A DNA stretch of 64,000 nt from Gracilaria gracilis. Lineage: Eukaryota > Rhodophyta > Florideophyceae > Gracilariales > Gracilariaceae. The notes beneath the pieces are model-generated. The model was not told the DNA's origin. It saw only the letters and a program-made list of their open reading frames with translations, and did not search any database. Position numbers and translations under genes: made by a program. The stretch covers positions 186,001-250,000 of the forward strand of contig JARGSG010000059.1 in assembly GCA_030374805.1 (NCBI GenBank), read 5' to 3'. This document shows positions 11,699-21,384 of the stretch, piece after piece (the stretch's first letter is position 1; each line of letters opens with the position of its first letter).

Positions 11699-14600
11699 AT
11701 GGCTGCCGCAACTACATCGAGGTCTAAGTCACCGTCACCGGCACCTCCGACATCCGACATGAAGGTTGGAAAAATATTCGGTTCTGGGTATGAGCTTCTC
11801 ACCGCGTGTCTCGCCATCCGTGACCACTATGCGTCGACGATGCGAGAGGAAGACGAACATAGGAAATTAGGACAAAGCGAATTCGTTCAATATAACATCA
11901 AGAATCGCACTGTCCTAGACGTTGCCAAGAAGTACTTCTCTATCCTTCTCGGACCCACTCACGCGTCATACAGCGACGATGAGCTCAAAGCTGTGTGCGG
12001 GAATGTTTCGTACCGTCAGCTGTATCTGTCGACGAAGTTGCTTGACATCATGGACGGAGACAGAGACAGGCGTGTGAGGGATTTTTGGAATGCTTATACC
12101 AGAGTGGACTTTAAAAGAATACCGAAGAATGTGATGTTAACCGAATTGTTCAAGTCCATGAGTATAGCTCCCAGCCGTGTGGGCCGGATAGTTTCCCCTT
12201 TGGGTACGAGCATCGCTACACATTTCCAGAGAGTTCTCTTTCTTTCCCTTATTCAAAAAGTATCTATGGAAAAGCGCCTTCGGGGCCATAAGAAACGTAA
12301 GGGGGAGAAGGGATATTCAACCCCTTTTGGGAAAGTGCAAATATCGCAGAATCTCCAAGCTCAGCGTGCGGGTTTTGGTGTGCAGCTGGTAACAAAGGCC
12401 TGGGATTGTTTCTCCCAATTTATGGGATTCCCTAGCGCGGAGGTCATGGTTCTCCCTTTTATACTACTCGTGTACGACGACATGCAGTTTAAACTGATTT
12501 AAACTCGTTCCGAGGGATTCTTGCACAAGGACAACGACCATCGCTTGCTACCGAGCAATACGCAAACTCTTCGGGAAGACGAGGTTCAACCGTGGGCATA
12601 GAATCTTCTGGAGGACATTGATGTGGCCCTCCGAACGCTTGCGAAGGAGTTCATTTCTGACCTGAACAAAATTGTTGTGAACGCGCAGTTGTACACAATA
12701 TCAGAACCTGGACGATGGGCCGTTCTAAAGACGTTTCACAGGGACCCGTCAAGAGCGTTTGCTCAGAGATTTGATTGTTTCTCTAACTCGCTTACGTCCT
12801 CCATCTTGGAGACAATAAGCCCTTTGAAAATCAAAGAAACACTCAGGGTCCCTGATATACCTCTCACGCCGATATCGAAACCGGATCCTGCCATCGAAAT
12901 GCATGAAGATGACGATGAGCAGTTGGAAAGAGGGCATCCTTCGGAGGGGAAACAAGGAGGGGATGGAGATAGCGGAAGTGGAATGGATGTAGTGGGTGAG
13001 AGAGGGAATTAAGATGTTGGTGAACAGTCGTCCGACGCTGACGTAGAGCCTCTTCCTGTCCTTTCCTCGTTGGACGATAAAATGGAATTCCAACGTTGCG
13101 AAGTGAAGATGGAGAAATAATTTCGAATGTATAATTGCGGGTTCGAGGATATGGTGGAAACGGATGATAATCTGCGAAAAAATGAAAACTCTCCATTGAG
13201 GAAAGTTCAACTGGTTCTTATGGTCCCACCATACAACCTACGGGCCGATTAGAACCGGGAGAACAGTTGGTACGATATGCTGAACGCTGAGCATAGGAAG
13301 AAGGCGGCAAAGCTTATATCAAGGCTGCTACGTCCGGGGGGTCATTTCGTTAACTTCTGTGCATTGGAACAGGTGAACCAGTGCACGAGGGTGCTTCCCT
13401 TTATTGAAGCAAAGGACGAGCAAGAGGTTCCGAGGCGATCGTTTGTTGTGGACTAGGCCCCAATTCATTTTATACGGTCGCAAGGCAACCCCATGCGAAA
13501 CCCGGGACGCAGGTCCTGCTCCTTGTTCCCTGCATTGGGGTATGCGATACATGGTGTTCGAGGTGGCCTCGTTTAGGCACAGCAGCATGCGATGGTGAAC
13601 TTTGAAAACTTCAACTACGTGCAGTCGAGGTATCCAGGGTACCACAGTGTTATTGACCAGGTACCGCCCATGTCCAATGGGGAGACTCTTCAATGGAAAA
13701 GAGAAAAGGAGGGTAGGGGCTACATGTTGGAAAAGGGGAGGTCAAAACAAAAATCTCGCGCGTTGTTGAAGGAACTTTTCAGCAGATTTTCGCAGCCAGG
13801 TAACACAGTGGTGGACTTGTTCGCGGGAACTTTCTCGACTGCCATGGCATGCACGGAGTTACAACGTCATCGGAAGTTTATTGGTTGTGAGCCGGACCCT
13901 GACTGTCTTGCTCATGCTAGGCAGGCGGCCATTGTACAGTTCGCGATGTGCATGCACGATAATGAGACGGACATTCAAATTACGCAGGAGGTCCGAAACT
14001 CCGTGAATCGCATGATGGACGTATTTCTCAAGTGGAACGCTCGTCCTTCACGATCATGGAAGGCTCCATCCGGCTTCCCACAGTATCAGAAGTCCCCACC
14101 GTATATTGTGGACTTCCTGGCATCGATGTGGCGGAAGGAGGGCATGGCCATGATTGGCGGGCACAAAGCGCTGCATGAGTGGCCGAAAACGTTGCAAGGG
14201 AAGATGGGTCTTCTGGATTGGAACGCGATGTTGGCACTGAAGGCCACTATGTGTGGTTGTCGCATTGGGAATTCGTCGATTCGTCACCATGACGCAGGAG
14301 TGGGAGTGTTTACCACGCGCCGTTTCATGAAAAACGAAGAGATATGTTTCTTTAACGGAACTCTAGTGTACGATGACTTAACGAAGAGGAAGGAGGTACA
14401 CAAGAAGTATGGGGAAGGGTTGTTGGGAGCCACCGCCGCACGTTTTCGAACTTATGCGATGGAGGTTAGCCTGCGAGGGGAGGTATTCCGGAAACTCCCG
14501 GAAAGGAGACGAGAAATACCTACAATCCCTGTATGGATTGTCGCCGCTCCATTTTCGTTGGGTGGAACAATTAACGACCGAAAATATATGGAAGGGGATA

Positions 14601-14822
14601 AAGATAGGGATGCAGTGGAGGATGGCTTGAAGCAAGCGACGGACTGCCAATGTGGCGGTGAGTCGAACCCCAGGAACTGGGCGAACTCCACTTCAATTAA
14701 GAGAATACCGAATGCTTGCCGTCCGGGCACTTCGGGTTGTAGAAGTGGGAGAAGAGTTGTTTGCCGATTATGGAATGGAGTACACATGGGGTACTTCTTC
14801 GAATCTTATAGTAGTCGACTAG
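11699..14822 (+). pseudogene. ParB-like / beta-class DNA methyltransferase / SET-domain fusion (decayed)
   Basis: One reading frame from ATG 11699 to about 14600 encodes three regions. The first resembles the middle of ParB proteins (VQYNIKNRTVLDVAKKYF, then a helix-turn-helix-like VSYRQLYLSTKLLDI). The second is a DNA amino-methyltransferase of beta order: catalytic motif IV first (LVLMVPPYNL, VPPY at 13223-13234, normally D/N/SPPY), a variable region, then motifs X/I (ALLKELF...VVDLFAGTFSTAMAC, 13808-13852, and FIGCEPD). The third is a SET domain: GVGVFTTRRF near 14295, GGTINDRKYMEGD near 14560, then, after a +1 shift between about 14580 and 14650, VGEELFADYGMEY ending at a TAG, 14820-14822. 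Seven in-frame stops precede the shift: TAA 12500, TAG 12599, TAA 13010, TAA 13118, TAG 13250, TAG 13454, TAG 13574. Beta-class enzymes make N6-methyladenine or N4-methylcytosine; SET domains methylate lysines. Activity of this copy is unlikely. Confidence 0.7.
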
Positions 14823-15310
14823 GGCCCAATTGATTTATGACTTATAGAACCGAAAGGTGTACCGTAGTATGTGTAAAATCGAATTGTGTACATTTTATTA
14901 CGCTTTCTCTCTAACTCTCGTGTTACACAGGGGAGGACGAGAACTCCCCAAGTGAGTGTGTGTCCTCACTTTTATCATCCAGTGACGTGAACAAAATGGG
15001 GATAGGATTCCGGAGAGTGGGTTGACGTTCAAGTACATAGAATAAAAGATACGGAGTACATGTGATATCATGTGAAAGTGTAACAGTTTCTGGCAGTGAG
15101 GTTTCGTACAGGAAGGGAAATTTCCGTGCCAATTTTCGGAAAGTGATTCCGAAAAGTACTAAAACGGTGCGATATTTCTACCACACGTCAAGTGGAGGTG
15201 TAGGTTTCATGGGGGACCTGCGATCACGTCGAGCGGCGAATACCTCGAGCGGCGAGCGGCGACAACATCTAGAGCGCACCGCCGGGCGCATCGTCGTCGT
15301 CCGACTCCAT
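14823..15310. other. Non-coding gap between two plus-strand transposon genes
   Basis: No gene is seen. The 3' part is open in the same frame as the next ORF but lacks an ATG until 15197 or 15311. This is probably the promoter or leader of the following gene. Confidence 0.4.
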
Positions 15311-16897
15311 ATGGGGAAACGTAAAACGAGAAATGCGAATGCGGATGCAAATGCGGAGGATGTAAGCGGGCGCGCGTCAAAAGGGCGAACGCATGCAGAG
15401 GTGGTAGGTCAGGGTCGCGAGGATGGCTTGGGTAGTACTACGCGTGCGCCTCGAAACGGCGATGTGGAAAATGGCGAGGGCGGTATTGGGCGTACTTCGC
15501 GTCCTCCTCGAAGCAGATTACGTGGGAAAGGTAGGAAGAACACGGGGAGACGTGATCCAGGCCGACCATTGGATCAAACCGATCGAACCGAGAGAACCGA
15601 GCGCACGGAGCAAACGGAGCGAACCGAGCGAACGGTAAGTGCTTTGGTAACAAAAGCTACTCCGCTTCCACATGAAATTGGAAATGGAGGAGGGGAAAGC
15701 AGGGGAGGGATGAGAGGAAGGCAGGGGGATGATACGCAGGGTGGTATGGATAGAGATGGGCGGGGAAGAGGCGATGACTCCACGCAAGTTGTAGAAGAAG
15801 GCGAGTGTGGAGATGTCATAGAAAAAGGAAGGGAGTGTCGCAGTGGGGGGGGAGGGAAGGACGATAGCAAGAAGTACTAGTGGGATAGTTAGCCGTGGTA
15901 TTTGAGGGAAGGAGGGAGAGACAGTGGCTGGGATTGGCGTTCGGGAGGAGAGATGTCGCAAAAGAGAAGTAGGAGGAGGCGTTCAGGAGGCGAGGAACGA
16001 AGGCATGGAGGTCGTGGTTGGTGTTAGGAGGAATCGAATGGTGGGCAGAGAAAGAACTGGTGGACCGCGACATACTGCCATGCGGGAGGAAGAGGAAGTG
16101 GGGGTATGATGCATATGAGGGAGCTTGGAAACGCAGAGGACAGTGGGAGGCGAATTGGGCGTGTCGGCGATGGAATGGGGAGCCACGCCAATTTGGAGAA
16201 GATCGAATGGCTCCGAGACAATTTTCCCGGGAGAGTTATAGGACATAGCAGTGGTGGATCAGTGATTGAAAATGTGAGAGACAATATACCAGTGGAAAGG
16301 AGGGTATTCGAAGGAGAAGATTTCTTTGTCCGAAACAGGCATAGAACTGGAGGGAACTTGGAGGAAACCGCGGTTCGAATCCCTGAAGGGATAAATGTGG
16401 GGCATAATGCCGTTTGGATTGAAGACGATGTGCATCAAGCAGGAGTCGACGATTCTGGGGATCGTGGAGAGAGAAACGGAGCAAGGGAAATGGGAACTAC
16501 AGGAATAGCAGAAGGAGATGAAGAGAACTTACGCGTCTTGCCAAGGTCTGCACTGGTTGAGAAGGTGAATTTGTTGAAAGGGAAGCTGGGAAATAGGAAG
16601 AAGGATCACTATACCATGATGGTGAGTTTGAAGCTCACGCAGAAAGAATTGGAACGGGTGAGGGAGGAGCTGAAGGAACAAAATGTGTTGATTGAAAGTT
16701 CAAGGGAGGATGTGAAGGGTTGGAAGCGAAGGGGGTGTGAGAAGGAAGTGAAGGAGCGTCGAAAACATGATATAGAGGTGCCAGAATGCTTTTACGGATT
16801 TGCAAGGGCTGTATATGATAAGATTCACCACTATGTGAAGTTGGAGGCGTCAGAACTCTGTTTTGACAAGGAAAACGTTGGTACAAGTGTGGTATAA
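15311..16897 (+). pseudogene. Unassigned coiled-coil protein with low-complexity N-terminus
   Basis: ATG 15311 (MGKRKTRNANADANAEDV) opens an Arg/Gly/Thr-rich segment with a nonamer-encoded repeat of Thr-Glu-Arg (about 15583-15640). The same frame then crosses three TAG codons (15878, about 15890 and about 16025) and continues to a TAA at 16895-16897. The last 120 residues are strongly helical and charged (KLTQKELERVREELKEQNVL), a likely coiled coil, followed by a short conserved-looking patch (ECFYGFARAVYDKIHHYVKL). No family is recognised. Its position after the methyltransferase-SET gene on the same strand suggests it belongs to the same element. A GTAAGT at about 15635 could be a splice donor, but no matching acceptor was convincing. 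Confidence 0.45.
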
Positions 16898-17399
16898 TGC
16901 ACAAAAAGGGAGAGATTCCGAAGCAGTCTTGAGACGAGAGCGGCGGTAGCGTACACTTTTGTGACTGTAATGAATCCGAGCGGAGAGAAGGGGCGGAAGC
17001 ACCGGGCGGTCGAGGGGAGAGTGGACGATTGGTATCACCAAACACGTACAGGAACGTGCGGAAGGTTACGAACGGTCTGAGAAACCCAATAAAAAAAGTA
17101 GCCGTGCGGTCTATCGTGAGTGCAAACTAACGAAGAAGACGTTCGGCAGAAGATGCTTGTCGTTTACGATTGGGGGCCTCGGGAGATCCGAACTACAACT
17201 AAATATCGGGTCTGGGCCCCATTACTCACTACTGTACGATCGGTCTAATTTGCATTGTCACCACCAAGTCCGTACACGTGGCCAACTTGTAAGCTGTGCC
17301 AATCCGTCCGGCACTTGACCACCAAATCGTACACGTGGCGGTGCCACGACACCAGCCCATCGTGCACTACCCCTTCGTACGTGAACGGCTGATCAGACA
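16898..17399. other. Non-coding stretch with short tandem motif
   Basis: No gene is seen. Two copies of CCACCAA(G/A)TCCGTACACGTGGC-type sequence occur at about 17260-17285 and 17319-17340, one with a deleted base. The frame after the TAA at 16895 stays open for about 60 codons but has no ATG context that convinces. Confidence 0.4.
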
Positions 17400-18207
17400 C
17401 ACTCTGTACCAACCCGGGCCCACTATACTACAACAAGGTGGAAGAACAGGAGTGAGACGGTGAAAGAAAGTAGGGAGGGCAGCATATTTGTGGTTGGGGA
17501 GAAGGAGATGGTATTTTGGTGCTCGTATTAAGTGACATATGAGATGAGGGCGTATACGCCATCAACGGAGGGAGGAAGTGATGTGCTGTTGGAGTATGTG
17601 GTGGAGACGGAAATAATGGGAGATACTTGGGAGTCGATACGAGGAGAGGGAAAGAAACAGGAGTTTGTGGATAATGTAAGTGTGGACAAGTGTCTGAGGC
17701 AGCGGATGAAGCAGACATGAAGCGATGTGATTGGGGTGCGGAAGCGGGCGGCTCGCGACAAGTTATTCTCCATCCTTGGATATGATTTGATTGCGAAACA
17801 TGCGAAACCTACTGGGAAGAATGATCTATGGGAAGAGATAAAGCAGCAAATGGCGGAGGCGGGCGAGAAACTGATGGGAAAGGAGGAGGGCGGGGAGAAT
17901 GAGTTGTGTGCGTGGAGAGCGAGCCGGTTCGAAGACCTTGCGTATTCCGGGTTTCGTGCGGTTGGGCCACCATGGGAGGTTGATGATGAAGATATGTACT
18001 TCAAGAATGGATGGCGGTGGCAGTGTTGGAGGAGTATATGTGATACGCAGTGGAGAGGCAAAGTAACGGTAAGCGGCAGTACGTGGATGGGACAGTGATG
18101 CACCTTGCGAGACTTGACGCCTGGATTGCCTGTGTGGTGAAAACTATGAACCAGGTTGTGGGACGTGGGGGGCAAAGACAGCTTTTGTTCTCTGGACCAA
18201 GCCGATG
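17400..18207 (+). pseudogene. Unassigned plus-strand coding fragment
   Basis: One frame gives protein-like sequence across 17460-18098, interrupted by a TAA at 17529 and a TGA at 17718, then shifts near 18070 and continues to about 18207. Typical stretches are VLLEYVVETEIMGDTWESI, DLWEEIKQQMAEAGEKLMGK and a tryptophan-rich NGWRWQCWRSICDTQW. The shift leads into YVDGTVMHLARLDAWIACVV. The stops fit CAA-to-TAA and CGA-to-TGA changes. No family is recognised. The 3' end overlaps the end of the minus-strand ORF at 18144-19052, so the two are convergent. Confidence 0.4.
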
Positions 18208-19052
18208 AAGGATTCGGTACCGGTGGAGTCGGGGGTGTGCCAGATGCAGGAGTCGTTGGAGGAGTGCATGATTGCGGCTTTGAAGGCGGGGACTGCTTCT
18301 TTTCCGAGGGTGGAGGCCATGAGGTGGGCGAAAGCGGGAGAGCCGGAAGGGGTTGTGTGGGAGACGGGGTGGAAGAAGGTGTTGTGGAAGTGTGCGAGGG
18401 CGAGTTGTTGTTTGAGGACCTGGATGGAGTCCTTTCGGAAGATGGTGGTGGAGAAGAGCTGCTGTGGGTCGGAGAGAGTGGTGGGAGCGAAGCCGATGTT
18501 GCTGACACGGTGCTGGAAGAGGTTTTTCTGCAGCTCGAGCCACTGGGTGGCGGAGGAGACGGCGTTGTGGAAGGCGGATTTGGAGAAGGCGGGGTCGTAG
18601 AGGAGGGAGATGAGTTCGTCAGCCTTTCGGAGGCCGAGGACGGAGGCAATGGAAGAGATGTAGAGGACCATGCGTGCAAGGTGGGGGTTCTTGAGGAGGG
18701 GGAAGGAAGGGGGAGGAGGGGGAGGAGGGGACGGGGAGATGGCGCAGACGGAAATGGTGGCGATGTGGTAGGCGTCCTGGGTATGGCGGGAGAGGGAGAG
18801 TTGCTGCTGGTGGTAAGAGTCGTCGTCTGCGATGGTGACGTTGTCGGAAGGGCGGTTTGTGGGAGGAGGAGGTGTATGGAGGTGGGGGGGTAGACTTGTG
18901 ACGCTTGATGCGTGGGGGGAAGTGGGGGAGGCCTCTGCCTGGGGAGAGGAAACGCTTGTTTGGGTTGAGGCGATTGAGGCATCTTCTCTGGTGCCTTTGG
19001 ATGGCGAGAATGGTGCCGGCGAAGAAGAAGCAGCCTTCAAGCAGTTGGGCAT
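18144..19052 (-). CDS. Hypothetical protein with Pro/Ser-rich N-terminus
   Basis: ATG at 19052 (MPNCLKAASSSP) opens about 300 codons; the frame itself extends to 19154 only with a GTG. The N-terminal 125 residues are Ser/Pro/Thr-rich with a polyproline run. The rest is ordered and helical (MVLYISSIASVLGLRKADEL, SATQWLELQKNLF, DSIQVLKQQLALAHFH). No known domain is recognised. It ends in TAG at 18146-18144. Other frames over the same bases (minus 17528-18982 and plus 18156-18893) are low-complexity shadows. It probably belongs to the methyltransferase-SET element, being inside the same insert, but this is inference. Confidence 0.45.
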   Translation of the reverse strand: MPNCLKAASSSPAPFSPSKGTREDASIASTQTSVSSPQAEASPTSPHASSVTSLPPHLHTPPPPTNRPSDNVTIADDDSYHQQQLSLSRHTQDAYHIATISVCAISPSPPPPPPPSFPLLKNPHLARMVLYISSIASVLGLRKADELISLLYDPAFSKSAFHNAVSSATQWLELQKNLFQHRVSNIGFAPTTLSDPQQLFSTTIFRKDSIQVLKQQLALAHFHNTFFHPVSHTTPSGSPAFAHLMASTLGKEAVPAFKAAIMHSSNDSCIWHTPDSTGTESFIGLVQRTKAVFAPHVPQPGS

Positions 19053-19154
19053 GGCGGGGAAGGTTGGGGGGGTGTTGGAGAGGATTGGGGGTCCGTAGCG
19101 GGGAGCGTAATATGGCGCACGGACGGTGGGACAGAGTGGTGGGGATGATTGCAC

Positions 19155-19590
19155 GTGATTCGAAGGCGTTCCATATATTTAGTATACGAATGCCTTATGT
19201 GAAAGGTGTTCACTAGTGAACCGATCTCCGCAAACTGTAAAGGTATTTGATCTACTTGTATACTCCTATTCCTATTCGATAAACAGCTATTTAAGTTTCT
19301 ATCTAAGTGTCTATCTCGCTATTCGCCCCCGTATACATGAATATAGGTGACACTAACACACTTACATTGTGCTGCGAAACTACCATAAACGAAAGAAGTA
19401 TGCTAGTTTCCCTTCCATCCAAACTAGCAAAAATGGAAACAATTTGGAATAATTCTTTCGAAAAAATCTAGCACAAATAGAAAGGGGGAAATATTTTCGG
19501 AAATTAACACTTCCGAATTTGTGTAAATTCACCGGTTTTCCGTTCGTTTTAATTCGGTCATTTTTGACCGCCAAACTAGCATTCCGATAA
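19155..19590. other. AT-rich non-coding DNA
   Basis: No gene is seen. 19380-19585 is AT-rich and contains several copies of CTAGTTT/AAACTAGC, a motif also present in the foldback at 1-169, so this may be another decayed miniature element. Confidence 0.35.
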
Positions 19591-19745
19591 CACCGACGAG
19601 GCCGTGCATCTCACGTGTACAACCTCAAAAACCGTCTGAGCGCAACACCCCGCCAGCGGCAGTACAGCTCATATATCGACTCTACGCGTCAATGCGGAAA
19701 ATTCACTAAGTCCCCAAAACCTCCTCCTACGAGTGTTTTTCTTCA
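19591..19745 (+). repeat. Direct repeat, copy 2 (partner at 1950-2105)
   Basis: Near-identical to 1950-2105 in the same orientation. Its right end (ACGAGTGTT) directly touches the broken coding sequence of the pogo-like transposase, so 19745/19746 is the right boundary of the 18.4-kb insert. Confidence 0.75.
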
Positions 19746-20535
19746 TCTGTCGCAGCCGCTCTGTTTCCTCAACAAACTTTTGGGCCCACCTGAGGAAGAT
19801 ATCGCTATCTACACCAGCAGTTTCCCGATAAACACAATGGGCGTTGGCAAGGAGAAACGTAGAAGGCGTTTCGATGGATCCGTTTTGAAGCTTCCTCCAC
19901 TTTGCTTGCTTTCCGGGTAGTACAGCAAGTGGGCTCCATGAACTGCCGTCCGCCGAGACTACTGGCATAATTGTCACGTACTGAGCATTACTGAACCATT
20001 TCAGTTCGACCAAATTACTGCGCCTTCTCGTGTCGAACAACTCCTTGGCGCGGGAACTGGAAGCCCTACGGGTCGAGAAACCGCTCTCGTCAATATTAAA
20101 GATCTGTTTCGGGGAGTAGATTTGGTACTCTTGGTACACCTTCTGAAGACGAGCATAGTGTTTCGCCAAATTGGTCGGCGACATTGCAAGCTGTCGTCGG
20201 TTTTCCAGGTTTGTGCGACGTTTTAATGTTACTTGGAGATGAAGCCGCAGACACTTACGAACAAAGCCATCCTAGGGTCTCTCATTGATGAATGAAAGTT
20301 TTTTCTTACTTTATTCTTGAAAGGATTGTACGTAATGCTGGACAAGGTCTTTAAAAGATTTACTTGAAAGAAGAGTTTTGTTGTGAGAAAACGAAAGAAG
20401 TGACTGCATGAAAAGTTCCTCTTTGGCCTTGGAAAACAGTGGGTGCCTTCCTTGGGGTTTTACGTTTTGGTTTGCTCTTGATTTGCTGGTGTGGCGTTGC
20501 AGAGTCGAATAGAAATGCCATGATTTTTTGCACAT
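19746..20535 (-). pseudogene. pogo/CENP-B-type DDE transposase, N-terminal half
   Basis: 20535-20311 (ATG inside the frame) encodes the N-terminal DNA-binding region (GRHPLFSKAKEELFMQSLL) typical of pogo/Tigger transposases. A stop follows; in the same frame 20184 onward gives the DDE_1 start, with first catalytic Asp in QIFNIDESGFSTR, then MPVVSADGSSWSPLAVLPGK and FLRWAQKFVEETERLR. The frame is cut at 19745 by the direct repeat. The continuation, with the second catalytic block, is at 1355-627. The preserved order and strand of the two halves show an insertion and not two unrelated fragments. Confidence 0.75.
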
Positions 20536-20712
20536 TTGCGTAGAGATGTGGAAAAGCTTCGAAGTTCTGCTATCGCGCTGGCTATTCGAGCACGATGGGC
20601 GCCTTGTGTGAGTGCTTTAACGCGTTTGCGCGTCATTTCGGCTAATAAAATGAAGCGCTAGTTGGCGGATAAGGTTGTGGGCGTTGCGGGTGGGGGAGGG
20701 GAGAATGTACAC

Positions 20713-20970
20713 GATGTGTGAGAAGTTTCAAATCGCTGCCAAATCCTCGCACCAATCGAGGGCGATCCTCGTGAAACGCATATGCGAGGATCAGACCACT
20801 CGTAGCGCGCCAGCAATACGATCCTGTGTAACGCCGTCAGTGATTGGCCAAGATCTGCCGTGAGCTCATCGCACGGCGTCCGCGATGCAATGAGCCCACG
20901 ACAACACCACTCTTTCACCCCGCCACACGCTACTTCAAACAGTAAAAGCGTAGCTAAGAAGCGCGCCATT
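20713..20970 (+). repeat. MULE left terminal inverted repeat
   Basis: Reverse complement of 26149-26393 with about 90% or higher identity by eye. Shared blocks include GTGAAACGCATATGCGAGGA and CAGTGATTGGCCAAGATCTG. This copy carries a 13-base insertion near its inner end (20951-20963). Confidence 0.85.
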
Positions 20971-21384
20971 CTGCACTGCATATCTTTCATTGCATGATAA
21001 TGTCCTTGAGCCCCCGGCTAATATTTTTGTGAGCTCTCGGTGTGGAATAAACCGCGAGGTGTAACGTCGTCTTCATCGCATATTTAACACACTCGGTCTA
21101 TTTCGGAATGCATAATGTTCCGCAAAACAAGCAGAGAAAGTCAATTATGAGCCACCTTTTACTTCGGATCTCTCTATTCGCGATCCTCCCCGCGATAAAG
21201 TAGATCGCGAGATTCTCGCGATTTTGGATCCCAGCGCTGAGGAATTTATCGAGGAAGAGGATCCACTTTAAATGGCACTACAGATTGATGAAGATGTCGT
21301 TGAGGTTCGAAAGAAGAAAAAAATCCACACCTGACGATACCCAAACTGCCGCTTCTCACAGCAGTAGGTTCTTGCTTCCACTAT
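20971..21384 (+). other. MULE 5' region with possible short coding remnants
   Basis: No assured gene. A frame at about 21180-21330 reads protein-like acidic sequence (DREILAILDPSAEEFIEEED), then a stop, then MALQIDEDVVEVRKKKK and another stop. It may be a decayed or spliced 5' exon of the element. Confidence 0.3.

Noticed and set aside
11699-14822. Nonstandard genetic code (TAA/TAG read as Gln)
   Set aside because: Host genes in the window end in TAG or TAA (Pol epsilon, PIF1), and related fragments have in-frame TGA (17718, 6279). Mutational decay is simpler.
18156-18893. Plus-strand Gly/Val/Glu-rich ORF of 245 codons
   Set aside because: Antisense shadow of the Pro/Ser-rich minus-strand ORF.
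17528-18982. Minus-strand ORF of 484 codons
   Set aside because: Almost pure Pro/Ser/Thr; the other minus frame (18144-19052) and a plus frame (17460-18098) over the same bases look like real protein.
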